This document shows, piece after piece, positions 21,738 through 34,349 of a DNA stretch of 64,000 nucleotides; the first letter of the stretch is position 1; each line of letters starts with the position of its first letter. Location of the stretch: contig MCGE01000010.1 of assembly GCA_002105175.1 (NCBI GenBank), forward strand, positions 248,001 through 312,000, read 5' to 3'. The DNA is from Absidia repens. Its lineage: Eukaryota; Mucoromycota; Mucoromycetes; Mucorales; Cunninghamellaceae. The notes beneath the pieces are model-generated. The model was given only the letters and a program-made list of their open reading frames with translations. It did not search any database and was not told the origin of the DNA. The translations under genes were made by a program, and so were the position numbers.

Positions 21738-22490
21738 GACAGTTATTTGCTTGTAACTGGCTTGTGTTTTTGCATGGTTTTTGTATCTTTATGTGTTGTG
21801 TTACGGTTAATTTTGCTTATTCGGCAGTAACTTGGGTTTGTTTTCGTAGGGTTTTTATTTTTTTATAGAGTGAGCACCAGAACTTTTTAGGGTGAAATCC
21901 AACCAGTTGTGAAGAGAAAGTAGAAAAAAAAAAATTGATTTGAAGATTCAAAGTCCGTTCAGGGGAATTATTACTTCGAGAGCGAAATAATTATAAAATA
22001 AAGTAGTGTATAGAATATAAAAGTCAAAAGTTGGTCAATACAATGAAGTAAAATAAAATATAGACTTAATAGTCAAAAAAGGTTTGTGGTATAAATATTC
22101 CTCTTGATGGAATAATAAAAATATAACGCCAATTGTTTGGTGTAAAAGTACCTTTGCACTGAGTTTTATTTGTAAATGAGAAAACTTGAAAAACTAAAGA
22201 GAATTACTAAAATTTGTGGGGAAAGCTTCCCTTTTATACAAACAAACTAGAATCGATATTTCATGGTGTGCAAAAAAAAAAAAAAAGGAATCGACATTTA
22301 ATATTTCAATCTCCGTCATGTTTGTGCCTAAGTGCTTCAATATCAAATAAGGTTGCCAAGTCGATAGTTGTTTGTATGTGGGCACCAGAAAATTTTAGGT
22401 ATAAGTTCAACCGTTTGTAGAAAATTAGAAATATAATTTGAAAGTGCGTTCAGGAACAATTATTTCTTTTAAAAAAAATAAAAAGTGGGG
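21738..22490. repeat. Further decayed LTR-related sequence
   Basis: The stretch repeats LTR landmarks in weaker form: TGTTACGGTTAA near 21799, GAGTGAGCACCAGAAC near 21870, AATCCAACCAGTTGTG, and again GTGGGCACCAGAAAATTTT near 22378 with CAACCGTTTGTAG. It appears to hold one or two more degenerate LTRs from the same or a sister family. There are no ORFs. Confidence 0.5.
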
Positions 22491-23688
22491 AATTGCTAGG
22501 CGCATGAGCAGTTTGACACGAGTAGCGGAATTTACCCGTGCACTCCATGAAAAAATCTGTAGTTAGCATATACTATACGTACCATTGCTACTCTATATAG
22601 CGTGAGATGAGGAGGGAAAATATGCTATAGTTTTTTTCTTTTTTTTTTTACAGACAGATAGCATTCATCGAACTTAACTTCATGACCTTTGCTGCATTTT
22701 TTTTTCCTTTTGAGTCACCAGTATTTAATCCCGCCCCAGAATAATTGGCATTGGCACTAACCCTACCATTACCACCCTATATAGTTCATATAATTTCGAC
22801 ATGCAAAGGGGGCAGACAAAAAAAGTACTCTGTAGTGGACTTTTTTTTTACATAAGCACATGTCTTTCTTCCTACACATAAATACATACACACACAACAC
22901 ACACACCGGATTTTACTCATGCCCATTCAACGAGACAATAAAAGGCATGGAAGGGATGAATAATAAAAAGACAAGACATGTTTAATTCAGATATGTATAC
23001 AGTGTAAACTATGACAACTAACAATTACATAAGCTAATGGCAGTATTCTAAGATGAAGGCTAATCTAATGGAGGTTGGAAATCAAGAATCCAAATTGAAA
23101 GGGTTTCCCCATGATGGTTGTTTTGCATTTTTTGAAATGCCCCTAATTCAAGTTCTAACACTAATCCGAGATTCCCAGTATCCCAATGAGCCTTGCCATC
23201 TTATCATTCGGACTTTCATGAAGGAAAAAAAGAAGAAAGAAAGCAAGAGAGGAAAAAAAAAAATTGGAGCCAGAAAAAAATAGAAATCATGTGTGCGGAC
23301 ACTGAATTGACTTTTTTTACTCGAAAACACTATCTTAAATTTCTTTTTCAACACACAATTTAATCCCATTCCTTCAATCTCCACAGTTTAACCCATTCCT
23401 TTAAAACCTACACTTTTCAGATCAATAGTTAATGAGGAGTCGCCAGGAGGACGTACGGCGAGAGCCGCGTTTATTGATAAATGAGATAAAGTAAAGGTTG
23501 TTTTATACTAAAAAATTGATTCTTTTTCCCTCAGTATTTATAAAAAAAGTTTCTGCTGTACTGAATTTTCATTGCTGCATTTTTCAAGGGTTCAGCGTAG
23601 CAAAGCTGAGAGGTTTATTTTTTTTTGAAAATTTTTGTGATACTCACTTTTAAGCATGGGAATGATTATAGAAATATATATGATATCG
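22491..23688. other. Intergenic spacer with repeat copy E
   Basis: Apart from the repeat at 22960-23330, it holds a CA-rich stretch (22885-22905) and a segment near 23385-23475 resembling 13500-13610 (GCCAG, then GAGCC/GAGCG and GTTTATT). No gene seen. Confidence 0.5.
22960..23330 (-). repeat. Dispersed ~0.3-kb repeat, copy E (inverted)
   Basis: This shares GAAAGGGTTTCCCCATGATG, TTGAAATGCCCCTAATTCAA, TGAGCCTTGCCATC and ATCATTCGGAC-like blocks, in the same order, with the copy at 12940-13290, and the central GGGTTTCCCCATG block with all copies. Confidence 0.6.
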
Positions 23689-24551
23689 CTATTTATAATT
23701 GTACTCCTGTCGGTTCATATTTGGCATAATACTCCCTCCTTGATTGATATCGCTGTCTAATTCATCGTTTTCTTCTTGCTCAGCTTCTTTAGCTTCTTCA
23801 GCCGCCTCTTCTGCCGCTTCCTTTTGTTCTTCCTTTAAATTGGCGCGATCAGTCAACACCCGAGCAGAGTTTGCATTAAAAATCCTACGGACCATGAATA
23901 TTTCATTCGAGTTTTCGCTGCTGATCAAAAGACGACCAAATTCATCGACTGCCAAGCCAACTGGAGAAAAGCATGAAGAACTGTTGCATGGCTCAATCTG
24001 CTGTAAAATAATTTCTGCTTGCTTATCCCATCGAGGTTTATGTCCTAAGTCGTCAAATGGAAGATGGGCAACACTATGACCTTCGGGTCGACCGTTTGAA
24101 CCATGGTAAGCTACAATAGGCGTATCCGTCCAATTACATGGTAGGCCAACAGAAGTGCCTAACGTCTCTAAATCGCCGACCGAACACCCTGTGCCCATAT
24201 AAAAGAAAAGTCCTGCTGATTTTAATCCTGGTTCCAATGGAATAGCTGGCGACTGGTTATTTTCTGCTTTTTGGCAATGATCATCCATATTCACAGACTC
24301 GTTCATAAACATAGGATGTGCCTGTAAAACGAAACAGTTATGAGATTGTCTAATTTCAAATGCCGCTCTTCTCTTTACCCATTGAGCACCAAGTCCAGCA
24401 GACTTCATACTATGGCCTTTTAAATCAAACTCAGTAAAGCAGTATGGGAAGCCATAATTGACACCTGAAGCTTCGTAAAGATTTATTTCTTCAGCAGATC
24501 CACTTGACGACATATCTATGATCATATAGATATAAATGAGCATTCACTCCC

Positions 24552-24588
<37 letters not shown>

Positions 24589-25576
24589 GACCACCACCAA
24601 GATCTTCTCTATGGATACTATCAAAAGCATGTTCAGCACCCCACAAACGGGCCTGAGCATCGAAAGCCATTGAACCTCGGGAATTTGTGCCATAAGCATG
24701 AATGGATCCGTCCTTTTGGTAATCATAACCCCCTTTTGGAATAGATCGGAAATTAAATTTTTTTATAATGGCGTCATCCTGATTCATGCTGGCAATGGTA
24801 TTGCTTGCGATATGCACACCAGCAGATGAACGAGGGATAAAGGCGTTCCCAAAAGGATCAATAGCGACATCAGGCATGGCATCACTAGTTGCATCAGGGT
24901 CACCGCCTATATTTTTGACGACCAAGCGACCATGAGAAAGGGGAGAGTGCTGACCATCCGAATAAGGAAACCGATAGACATTGTTAACGGTGGCGACATA
25001 GAGGTATTTAGTGTCTAAAGCCATACCATGCGCCAATTTTTGCCCAACAGCTTTTGCACCGCCTGGAAGCTGGCTTTCATTGTTCATATCCAAAATTAAT
25101 TCGGTGTTCACATTACCACATTTGTCCATACGCAACGAGTAAATCGCATTGGTTCCCGACATGACCAAAATGTGGTTCACCCGGTCCACCAATAACTTTC
25201 GAGGCTCTTTGATATGATTGGCAATAATAATAGAATCATAACCATCTAACACTCGAACTGCATTTGTTGGTTCCAAGTGAATATCAGGATTACACAGTGG
25301 CATGGATTCTTCATGTGACAAAATCATCGGATGATCTGAAGCAGAATCAGGTACAAGAAGATTGGTAGACCCCATGCGAATAGCGCCAATATTACTATCA
25401 GGATTACTATTCATGGGGTCAAGAGTATTGCTTTCGGTGTTGGTAGTGCCACTGTTAGCTTCCTCGGCAAGGTTTTCACCCTCCGCATAGATCGACGCTG
25501 CGTCAGTGCCAGAAAGACGGCATAAACTCAACGCAGTGATGAGTAATAACAGACGACGGTGTCGTTGGTGTATCAT
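23689..25576 (-). CDS. Secreted glucose/sorbosone dehydrogenase-like beta-propeller protein
   Basis: Two exons (25576-24592 and 24515-23689) give ~603 aa. The chosen ATG yields a signal peptide (basic start MIHQRHRR, then LLLLITALSLC and small residues). The body resembles soluble quinoprotein glucose/sorbosone dehydrogenases or NHL-type propellers: repeated strands such as RKLLVDRVNHILVMSG, LAHGMALDTKYLYVATV, MAFDAQARLWGAEHAFDS and the family-like NYGFPYCFTEFDL, with several Cys. An Ala/Glu-rich charged tail of ~45 residues ends it. The likely role is oxidation of an extracellular sugar or a structural propeller; PQQ binding is not shown. The single intron contains a T30 run (24554-24583) and uses donor GTCAGT, which is less usual. 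Confidence 0.78.
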
Positions 25577-27664
25577 CTTTTTTCTTTCAGAAGTATATGA
25601 GAAAGGAAGAAGAAAGTAAAGAAACGGAAATATACGTATATATATTATATAATATCTATAAAGATAGCTTGCCAGATGATACAAAGAAGCAGCAGCGAAA
25701 AAATACCATTTTTAACTAGCGCCTCTAATTTTGGGACAAACATAAAAGCTTGTTTTTTTCTCCTTTCTTCCTTTCTGTTTTTTTTTTTTTTTTTTTTTTC
25801 CCTCACTGTCATTTATTTCATCTTATTCGTGTACAACTATTTATATGTGATATGCCCAACCAATATATTGTCAATCACTCAATGCTTAGGAATGTTTTAC
25901 TTTGAAGGTAATAAGAGGAGGGGGGTGGAATGGGAAAAGAGACTGACCACTTGTTTGTTTCGTCAAGGAAAAAAAAATCCAACTTGTGTCTTTGTTTATT
26001 TCCACAAAGTGTTATGTATTTTCGGGTCAAATTTTACCTAATTGGAACGTGTTGCTTTTACGTGATTGGACTGTAAGTCATTAGTGTGAAAGTAGGGCAG
26101 GAAACTGGCGTGAATCAGGCTTAGAAACAATAACTGACGTTTTGCATAAGTATAATTTTTAGACTACAGCACTCTATCAAAGCAAATACTGAACACGAAT
26201 ATAAGGGCGGATAATTTATGTGGTTGCAAGCATTAAGTGCACATGTGAATTTATGGAAAAATAGGGTGAACCTGCTCCATATCTTACGTAATGTTTATTG
26301 GAAAAGACTGCAAACAAAGCGGTGATAAGTTTACTGCGTATATGTATATATTCTTTGTCGATTCGACTGAGACACATAGACACACAAACTTGGAGAGCTG
26401 GTGCAATATTTTGAATGATGCAAATGGGTGTACTGGTATTGTTCAAGGTAAATGAAATATATTAGCGGTAAAATAGGTTGCAGACATCACTACTAATTTT
26501 ATTAAACATTGACCGCCTTTTTTTCTATTATTTCAACAGATTGTTCAAGCAAGTCATTGGTTTTTAGGTTATATTACATTATATTAGTTTAGATTAAGTA
26601 TTACTTATTACAATGTGATTTTCTTTTGATCAAAAACAAATAAAATATGGTTTCGGTGTATATTAAGTTGTAGATAAGAGTTGAACACAGTCAACATTAA
26701 GGGGGATAAACTATATTGCTGAACTATGTGGTACTGCACGTACATTATATTGAGAGCAGGAAATAGGTTTGATTTTAAATGACCTATGCTGGGAAAAGTG
26801 GTACATGAATGTTTGTGGGCTTTATCTATATGGTGCAGTTCAGTAAAAAGGCAAATGATTTTAGGTCATACGGAATGTGATAACGATATTTTTCACTTAA
26901 CAATAAAATTTCAAACCACGTTGTATGATAAAGACAGGTGAAAAGAAACAAAGTTACATAGTTGGGGAGGGTTATTTGAATTCGATAGGTTTCGGCTGGG
27001 GAGGGGACGAATTGCAACGCCAGATACTTTGAAGCTCGATTCAATCATTGTATTTTTATGCACTCATCGCCTCTTATTTTTTTTTTTATGAATCCTTCAT
27101 TGCTGATTTTGTATGTGTCCACCATGGCCAATTTTAAATCATTCAAGAAAACGTTTTATAGATTATTTTTTGAAATTCAGTGTATTGTATATATAGTTGA
27201 TGTAGAGATGACGATTGATCGAAGTAGTCTCATATCTAGTCTTTTTTTTTGCACAATTACGTTAATTTTTTTTCTACATCCACGCGCACTCTACTGTGTG
27301 GGTATACATATTCGAAAAGACAAATTAAACGTAAGAGAAACGATGTGAAAGCAAAGAAAAGGACATCTTTTATTCAGAGGTAAATATAAACTATGACAAC
27401 TAAACTAAATCGGTCGAATGATAATATTGTGATTCGTGTTTAAATGTGAGGTGATCAAAAGCTACTCTACGGTGAATGGTAAACTATTCTGTTGTAAAAG
27501 GGGAAAACTAAAATAAGCCTGCTTGTTCCATCTTATCTGAGAAGACATCAATAGAAGTGAGCATCCATGCTGTAGATGATGAATGGCGACGGCTACTATT
27601 ATGAAGATAGAATTGCCTTGATGATGTTGTATGGTTTTGACTGTTGTAAAAACAGCCAACGATA

Positions 27665-28010
27665 GAAATGTTTCAAATCCCGCCCACGTGAAAAGGCGAG
27701 AGCGAGAGAAAATTAAATATTTATTTTTGCGCCTTCATTATTTTTTCTCCTCTCTTTCGTTTTTCTTTTCTTTAATTCTTCACCATTCAACTTATATGGG
27801 GTTATTTTGGACCTAGAATAGTATCAGGACTAGTTTAGAAGGGGTTTCAGCTCAAGGATAACAAGATGCATGGGAAAACCCTTTCATTTTGGATCTAGGA
27901 TCTGAAGGCTCCATTAGTCGGCCTTTTGGAATCTCCATTGGCTTAGTTTAGTTTTAGTTTGTTCATAGTTTGTATTTCCATTTAAATAAAATATGTATAT
28001 TTTTACTTGC
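27665..28010 (+). repeat. Dispersed ~0.3-kb repeat, copy B
   Basis: Blocks follow the order of copy A: TTTCAAATCCCGCCCACGTG, pyrimidine tract, CACCATTCAACTTATATGGG, CAGGACTAGTTTAGAAG, AAGATGCATGGG, CCTTTCATTTTGGAT, and AATAAA near 27985. Confidence 0.65.
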
Positions 28011-28599
28011 TTCAATGAAAAACGCCCCATTAACCTCCTTGGTGTTCTGTACAAGAGATCTAGTTTTACTGTTGCCCATTTGATTCGCGTTGATTGCCGC
28101 TGTGCTTCAATAAAACATCCACTTATCGTCTATCTCACGTCATTTATGCTCTGTACAATATATTAGAGCTCGTCTTACAATAGCCCTTTTAGATTAGTAT
28201 TGACCATTTGTCAAATACCACATTAATCTCCACCATACTTCCTCCATTCAATCATACCGTTAAATCCCTTGTTCCAATAAGTCCTTCGTTATAATACCTC
28301 CCCTAATAACTATACTTTAATAAAATGCGCCTTTTTATTAACCATCCTCTGACCAATCTGATAGTAAAAAAAAAAAACAAGCCTCCATTATAATCTTTTT
28401 GTGAGTGTCCTACCAAATACTTGCGCTCTAGTTTACCCATAATGACAACCTTCCCTCCTAAAGGCCCAAGGGCTAGTCTGCAATGCTTATTGTATTCAAA
28501 CATAGATATCCTCATTGCCATTTCCTATACGCCTACATTTCAACCCCGTTTTTTTTGGCACTCCATTTGATTAGCCAGTTAAACTTATAAAAAATACTA

Positions 28600-28960
28600 G
28601 TGATAAAAGACTAGGAATATTTTATTCAAATGTAGCTATCAACTATGAGATACTAATATCAAGCTAGTCTAATGAAGGTCATTTATTACTATTCTAATGA
28701 TAAAGTTCCAATCCGCGAATCCAAATGGAAGGATTTCCCCATGCATATTTCGTATTGCATTTTTTAAAATGCCCCTTTATTCACGTCCTAACACTAATCC
28801 AAGATCACTACCATCCCGTTGAAGCTACCAATGGAGACGAAAAGGGGAAAAAAAAAAATAGACAAGACAAACAAGCATGTGGGTCGTCGGAGTGGGAATG
28901 TGCTTTTCATCTTTATCTTTTAAAAGGATTCGGAAATGATATAGGAGGAAGGTGTAGTGT
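28600..28960 (-). repeat. Dispersed ~0.3-kb repeat, copy D (inverted)
   Basis: In inverted orientation it shows TTTTATTCAAATGTAGCTAT, GGATTTCCCCATGCAT, AAAATGCCCCTTTATTCACG, CTAACACTAATCCAAGATC and a GCATGTGGG block near 28877 where other copies have CACGTGGGCGG. Confidence 0.55.
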
Positions 28961-29845
28961 GGGAGTTAATAATATGTGAAAATGATAAAACAAACACACA
29001 AAAGATACAATGAGACACAAGGAACAAGCATAATAATGATTTGTAAAAGACCAAAAATTTTATTTCCCAACATCAAAAATTTAAGAAAATTGACTTCCGG
29101 GTAGTTAACATAACAGTCCACTTCACCGGCGCCATAGAAAAGATTACACCCACAAAGATCTGCCCCCCCCAGCCCGGATGGAGGAGGCAGAGTCGGACAT
29201 CCACACCGGGCATACTATAAAGACAACCACCTCCGCTCCCTAGAAGGAAAAACGACGGAAATAACAGGGAAACTTGTCATCTATTTAAACGAAGTACGCC
29301 AAAAGCATCGGGTAAGTGGTTGCCAAGCAATACGAAAAAAAAAGGGAGTGGAAAGAGGGGAATACACTTACCAAAAAAAAAAAAAAAAAAAGATGACAAG
29401 TAAAATAGGGAGAGAATCTCCCAAAGAAAAGAAAGAAAGAATGAAAAACCCACGTAGTAGTTTTATAAAGAAATCTTATTCGGATACTGTGTAACTCACA
29501 CGCGACCATTTTTATTTACAATCGTCACCTCCTTTTCTTTTGAAACCAACACCTGCATGGTACGATTAGCAATGAACGTGTATTACAAATATATTCAAAA
29601 ATTACCCCCGCCCCCAAAAGTCAAGCAACTCTATTTCTTCGGTGAATGCACCGGGTAAAAATATAAAAATATCAAAGATTCCCACTGCTATTGCCGTTTG
29701 CAAGAGAATAAAACCGAACAAAAATCATCGTATAAAAATATATCTTTTATTAATTTTTTTTTTCAAATAAAACTAGATACTTATAAAAAGAAGAGTAATA
29801 ATAATAATAAAAATAATCATAACGGTGATGGTAATAATGAATTAA

Positions 29846-31818
29846 TCAAAGGAGATATCTAAAGTGTTTGGAGACGCCAGTTTCAGGGACGATTTCAATT
29901 TCAGTCGCATTTCCGCCAGGAATCACCGTGTGTTTAGTGACCAAAGGTTTGCCATACTTGTTGTCTAATTTTTTATTAGCCCTAATCAACAAAAACCTCA
30001 AACCAAAACATAAAATAACGCCCAATCCCATATAGGTTAAAATCACAATGTTTGCCTTGGTGTAGCGAGGAGGATCGTTGTACAGTTGAGGAGCGTAGAA
30101 GTTGGCAAGTTGCGAGATACAATTGAGCAGAGCAAAGGCGACAGCTTTCTTTTGTCGAGGACCTGGGACACAATCACCCAACCATGCAAGCGACACACCC
30201 AAAGAAGCCCAAACACCTCCACCACACAGAAAGAGCGAGAAAAAGAGCACAGCATGATTTTCGCTAGACACCTGTATGATGTAGCCGATAAGTGCCAGAC
30301 ACATGCAAAAGGCGACGAAGACCGATCGGACCTGGAACCGATCAGATAAGACGGCAATGACTAGAGACAAGAGCGCTGCAAACACGTAGACAGGGATCGT
30401 CATGTATTGAACCATGGCGCCTTCGTAACCAATGTTTTGGATAAATGTCGGCATAAAGTAGTTCATTTGGCCACCGGTCTGGATTGCCATAAATATAATA
30501 ATAAACACCCACACTTTGTATTCAATGATAGCTGCCTTGACACCCTCCCATGAGAATTTTTCTTTTGGTGGTGCATGTCCCAAACGTCGAATGGCCAGAT
30601 CCCGTTCTTCTTCTGTTAACCATTTCGTATTGCTAGGGTAGTCAGGAAGAATCCAATAAGACACAAAACCAATAACCAACGTGATAATGCCTTCCAGAAC
30701 AAACAGCCAGCGCCACCCCCGCATACCGGCGACGTTTTCCATTCCAGAGATAATAGCTACGCAAAAAAAAAAGAAGTGTTAATTGTACATCGCTTTACAG
30801 TACTCATAGTATAACAGTTTCTATTTATTACCACCAGCAAAAGCACCACCAAGAGCACCAGAGAGCCAATTGCCACAATAGAATACAGCATTACGCACAG
30901 CAATTTCTCTTGGTTTGTAAAAAGTAGTGAGCAGAAATCTAAAATATAAAAAATCAGTGAGATCAAAGATAGTAATATTTTAAAAGCCGCTACAGGGACG
31001 ACATATATATTTTCTTTCCACGTACACACTTGCTGGGAAATAAGGTGCCTCAGCGATCTAAGTTGGTCAAATGATTAATATTTGCTTACAAGCATCTTCC
31101 GTCATCCCATCCCACTTACTCCTAGGAAAAATCTTGCAACTGCCAGTGTTTTAAAATCCTTGACAAAACAGGTCATAATAGAAACAATGGACCAGATGAC
31201 TACAATAGAAGACACTATAAAAGAAAAATGAATCAATCAAAAGTATAAAATTTTCGGTATTGTATGTGTGTGTTTCTTTACAAAATAAACTTGGCCTTGA
31301 TCTTTCCATCAGCATATTGCTAGGAATTTGCATTGCAATAACACCAAGGGTATAAATAGAAATTATCCATGAGAATTGTCCGTTATCCAATTGCAAATCA
31401 CTTTGAAGACCGGCAACCTAATGTCAGGTACTGTATGAGCACTCCATCATTCCCAGCCGTTAAAATGAATTATATATTTACCTTTGCATTACCGATATTT
31501 GATAAATCCAATCGTTGACAGATATATAAAATAGTTAACATGGGCATGATTCGTAGATCTAGTTTGCGCACCAGCGCCTTTTCCCTTGCAATCAGTATAG
31601 GGTCTTCGTCTTCTTCATCTATGATTTGCTGTTCTGGCGATTTGATAGCTAGCAGTAAAAATAGAGTATATGAATAAGCTATTATCTCTTTTTTTTTATT
31701 TTTTATTTTATTTGTGTGTGTCGATTATCAGCGATCTACATTATTTACATTCATGCAAAGAGGCTAGTTCCATTTCAATTTTGCGCCTGACTGACGATGA
31801 CTCCACAGACTGTGTCAT
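29846..31818 (-). CDS. MFS transporter, anion:cation symporter (allantoate/nicotinate permease) family
   Basis: Seven exons (31818-31749, 31648-31482, 31417-31282, 31214-31120, 31057-31026, 30938-30832, 30756-29846) close in phase to 505 aa, the usual size. The family signature appears in order: LDLRIMPMLTILYICQRLD and NIGNAK (TM1), NGQFSWIISIYTLGVIAMQI (TM2), VARFFLGIAEAPYFPA (TM4), TTFYKPREIAVRNAVFYCGN, and GWRWLFVLEGIITLVIGF with YWILPDYPSNTKWLTEEER after TM6. Such plasma-membrane porters take up vitamins, allantoate, small peptides or organic anions; substrate cannot be told from sequence. It lies 285 bp downstream of HIS5 on the same strand, with no sign of shared function. Confidence 0.9.
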
Positions 31819-32103
31819 GATAAAAAAAAAAGTGACAAGGATCTATCTGTGTAAAAACGCAACAATATATTAAAAAATGAAAAGAGAGTGATTATGATCT
31901 TTTTTTTATAATCTAATGTTTTTCTCATTTTCTCATGATCATTGACCCCAGGTTCTGATTATGTGAGCAGGAGAATAAAATCAATATCCCGGCACTACGT
32001 GTAACATGAATCCCATAGAAGTCATAAAGTAAAAAAAAAAGTTTATTCATAAAACAATAAAAACCAATCAAATCTATCTAGAATAAATTCATCACTAACT
32101 ACA

Positions 32104-33436
32104 CTAAAGTCCAGCTAAAGATTCTTGCAATTTGTTCAGCATCGTTTTGTTTTCATTTTCGGTACCAATGGTGATACGGAGACAACCTTGACAGCCATAT
32201 TCTTTGCCACGGAATCGGACCACTACATCCATGGATTCAGCCATATGTTTGTATACCTTTTCAGCACGTTCATTGCAAGGGACCTTGTTATTGTCTAGGA
32301 TTTCCACCAAAACGAAGTTGGCGTCGTTTCCACCCATAACGCGACCCACACCAGGGAGCTTGGTTAGTGAATCAATGACAACACCACGTTGTTGAATAAG
32401 TCGTTGACGATAATCCATCATACGAGCCACTCCGGTTTCCGATAATGCTTCTTGGGCAATTTGAGCGCTGGGTGTACCGATGTTGTAAGGTGCCTTGGTA
32501 TTATTCAGTACTTGAATCAAGTCCGGATGACCCACAGCAATTCCCAATCTGTTTATTGTCCCGCAAGACAAAAGAAAAATTAGTCATCAGAATAAAAAAA
32601 GTCCCACCCTTATTTATTCCCTGATGCCTTCCCTTTTTTCTATCTTGTCCAGTAAGCCCACTTACCTAATACCTGCCAAACCAAAACTTTTACTTAAAGT
32701 TTGCATTACCACCAAGTTGGGATAGCGGTCGACCCATTGCGCCACCGATCCTTCTTCCTTGTCCACAAAGTCAACATAGGCTTCATCCACCACCACCAGA
32801 CCTTCGTAATCGCTTTCAAGTACTTGACGGATACTTGCATGGGACAAACAGGTACCAGTTGGATTTCCAGGAGAGCACAAGAACACAAGTTTGACTTGAG
32901 GATTGGCTTTCAAATCTTGAAGTACCTATTTGATGATATAAAGTCCCAAAGAGTGTTAATCAAAAAAAAAACTTGCTATCCACTGTATACGGTCCCTTTT
33001 TAAATAATACCTTTTCAGTATCTAATTGATAAGCACCACCTTCAACAATCAATGGAGTCTTGACTACTTGTACATCATTGATATGCGCACAAACAGAGTA
33101 CATACCATAAGTAGGAGGAGTGATCAAGATCTTGTCTTGAGCGGGTACACAAGCAACACGCATCAAAAGGTCAATTACTTCGTCTGAGCCTACACCCAAA
33201 AAAATATTGTTGACACTTGGTAGTTGGCGTAACTTGATAAATGCATTCTTCACTTGGACATGGTAAGGATCAGGGTATCGATGAAGATCTCCTTCACGTT
33301 GAGTAATCAAGGAGGGACCATAAGCATTTTCATTAGCGTCCAATAGAATTCCGCTGTCATAATCGTCTCGCGCACAACGGTAAGGCTGAAGTTGAAGAAT
33401 GTTGGGTCGGATAACCTTTTCAATAGAGTATGGCAT
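32104..33436 (-). CDS. HIS5: Histidinol-phosphate aminotransferase
   Basis: Three exons (33436-33011, 32925-32666, 32548-32104) encode 376 aa. The enzyme is a fold-type I PLP transaminase that converts imidazole-acetol phosphate to histidinol phosphate in histidine synthesis, normally cytosolic. Visible motifs are DANENAYGP, a GVGSDEVIDLL helix, SPGNPTGT, DEAYVDF, and the PLP lysine in TLSKSFGLAGIR. The terminal domain ends with RITIGTENENKTMLNKLQE. Length fits fungal HIS5. The promoter is shared with the BLOC-1 gene and has a TGAGTCA site about 87 bp upstream of the ATG, fitting general amino-acid control. Confidence 0.97.
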
Positions 33437-33682
33437 ATTATATATATATATATATAAAGGTTTGAGAAGGAAGAAAAAACGCTTTTTTTTTATATTTTTT
33501 ATTTTTTTTGGTTTGGAAAAAGTGAGTCAATCTACATCGACACCATCATTTTCAATCACCGCGCATTTCTTTTTTGAGCAAAGACGGGTTGCCGGACAAT
33601 CCGGTCAATATTTTTTTTTTTTCTTTTGCGGTTAAAATTTTCAACCAGCAATCGTGTTTCTTCTTTCTCATGCACTCAAATC
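33437..33682. promoter_or_regulatory. Shared divergent promoter of HIS5 and BLOC1S2
   Basis: Only 246 bp separate the two start codons. A (TA)n run lies next to HIS5 (33437-33457), a T-rich tract at 33481-33510, TGAGTCA at 33523-33529 and a T-rich tract before the BLOC-1 ATG. Confidence 0.6.
33523..33529. promoter_or_regulatory. Candidate Gcn4/Cpc1 binding site (TGAGTCA)
   Basis: The exact consensus for the bZIP regulator of amino-acid biosynthesis lies 87 bp upstream of the HIS5 start. The heptamer also occurs by chance elsewhere in the window (for example near 14114 and 22711), so position rather than sequence makes the case. Confidence 0.5.
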
Positions 33683-34349
33683 ATGTCGTCACCAAAGTCT
33701 CCATCAACCGCGAACCACATTGAAGCTCCTACTATTACAACTTCATCTTCATCCTCATCATTACTTGCACAACTTAAACCAGAGGAAGCAAATAAACGAT
33801 TGGATCAAGAACATGTGGCAAAACTGACCGAGGAAGCCTTTCGAAAATTAGCCAATTATACACGTGCTGAACTAAAAGGTATGGAAGATACAACCCGCAT
33901 CCCTTCCCTCAAGCTCTTGTAGATATTTAAAAAATTGATTTTGCCTTTTTTTTTTTTAATTTAGTTACGGTAGACGACTGTCAACTATTACAGACTATGA
34001 ACAAGACAACCAAAGACAAATACAGCCAGTTATCCTTAATGAGTCAACGACTAATGAAGGAAATGTCCAAGGTACAAAACACTTGTAAGTATCCTTTTGT
34101 TAAAAAAGAAATGGACCAGTAGCAGAATTATTACTAATTTTAAAGCTACTTTTTTTTTTTTCCCGCTATCCATGCATCATAGACGCTGACTTTGATAGTT
34201 TTGTCTCGCATATTGACGATATTCATAGCCAAGCACTAGAAATGGAAGAAACAGCGAAGGCCCTCGATCAATATTCTCGATATTTAGAAGACAAGATAGT
34301 CAAGACACATAACCGAAGACAAACACAGCAACAACAACAACAACGATGA
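33683..34349 (+). CDS. BLOC1S2: BLOC-1 complex subunit 2 (BLOS2)
   Basis: Three exons (33683-33878, 33965-34084, 34183-34349) encode 160 aa. After a Ser-rich N-terminus the protein is helical coiled coil and matches the BLOS2 family: KLTEEAFRKLANYTRAELK, DCQLLQTMNKTTKDKYSQL, HIDDIHSQALEMEETAKALD and QYSRYLEDKI. It ends in a short Gln run. BLOC-1 acts in endosome-to-vacuole/lysosome-related organelle traffic; yeast keeps a reduced form. The next gene downstream, USE1, is also a trafficking factor, but each has its own spacer. Confidence 0.88.

Larger units (their letters stand above)
25577..29845. other. 4.3-kb gene-free spacer rich in dispersed repeats
   Basis: No ORF has protein-like composition or splice support. 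A T-rich leader lies at 25750-25800. Repeat copies lie at 27665-28010 and 28600-28960, and a partial inverted end at ~27355-27435 (TTTTATTCAGAGGTAAATATA). A C-rich patch TGCCCCCCCCAGCCC at 29161 is isolated. Its size and repeat content resemble the 11-14 kb region. Confidence 0.6.

Noticed and set aside
29155..29240. GC-rich patch with a C8 run as a possible structured RNA
   Set aside because: No tRNA-like or 5S-like boxes and no convincing stem pattern by eye.
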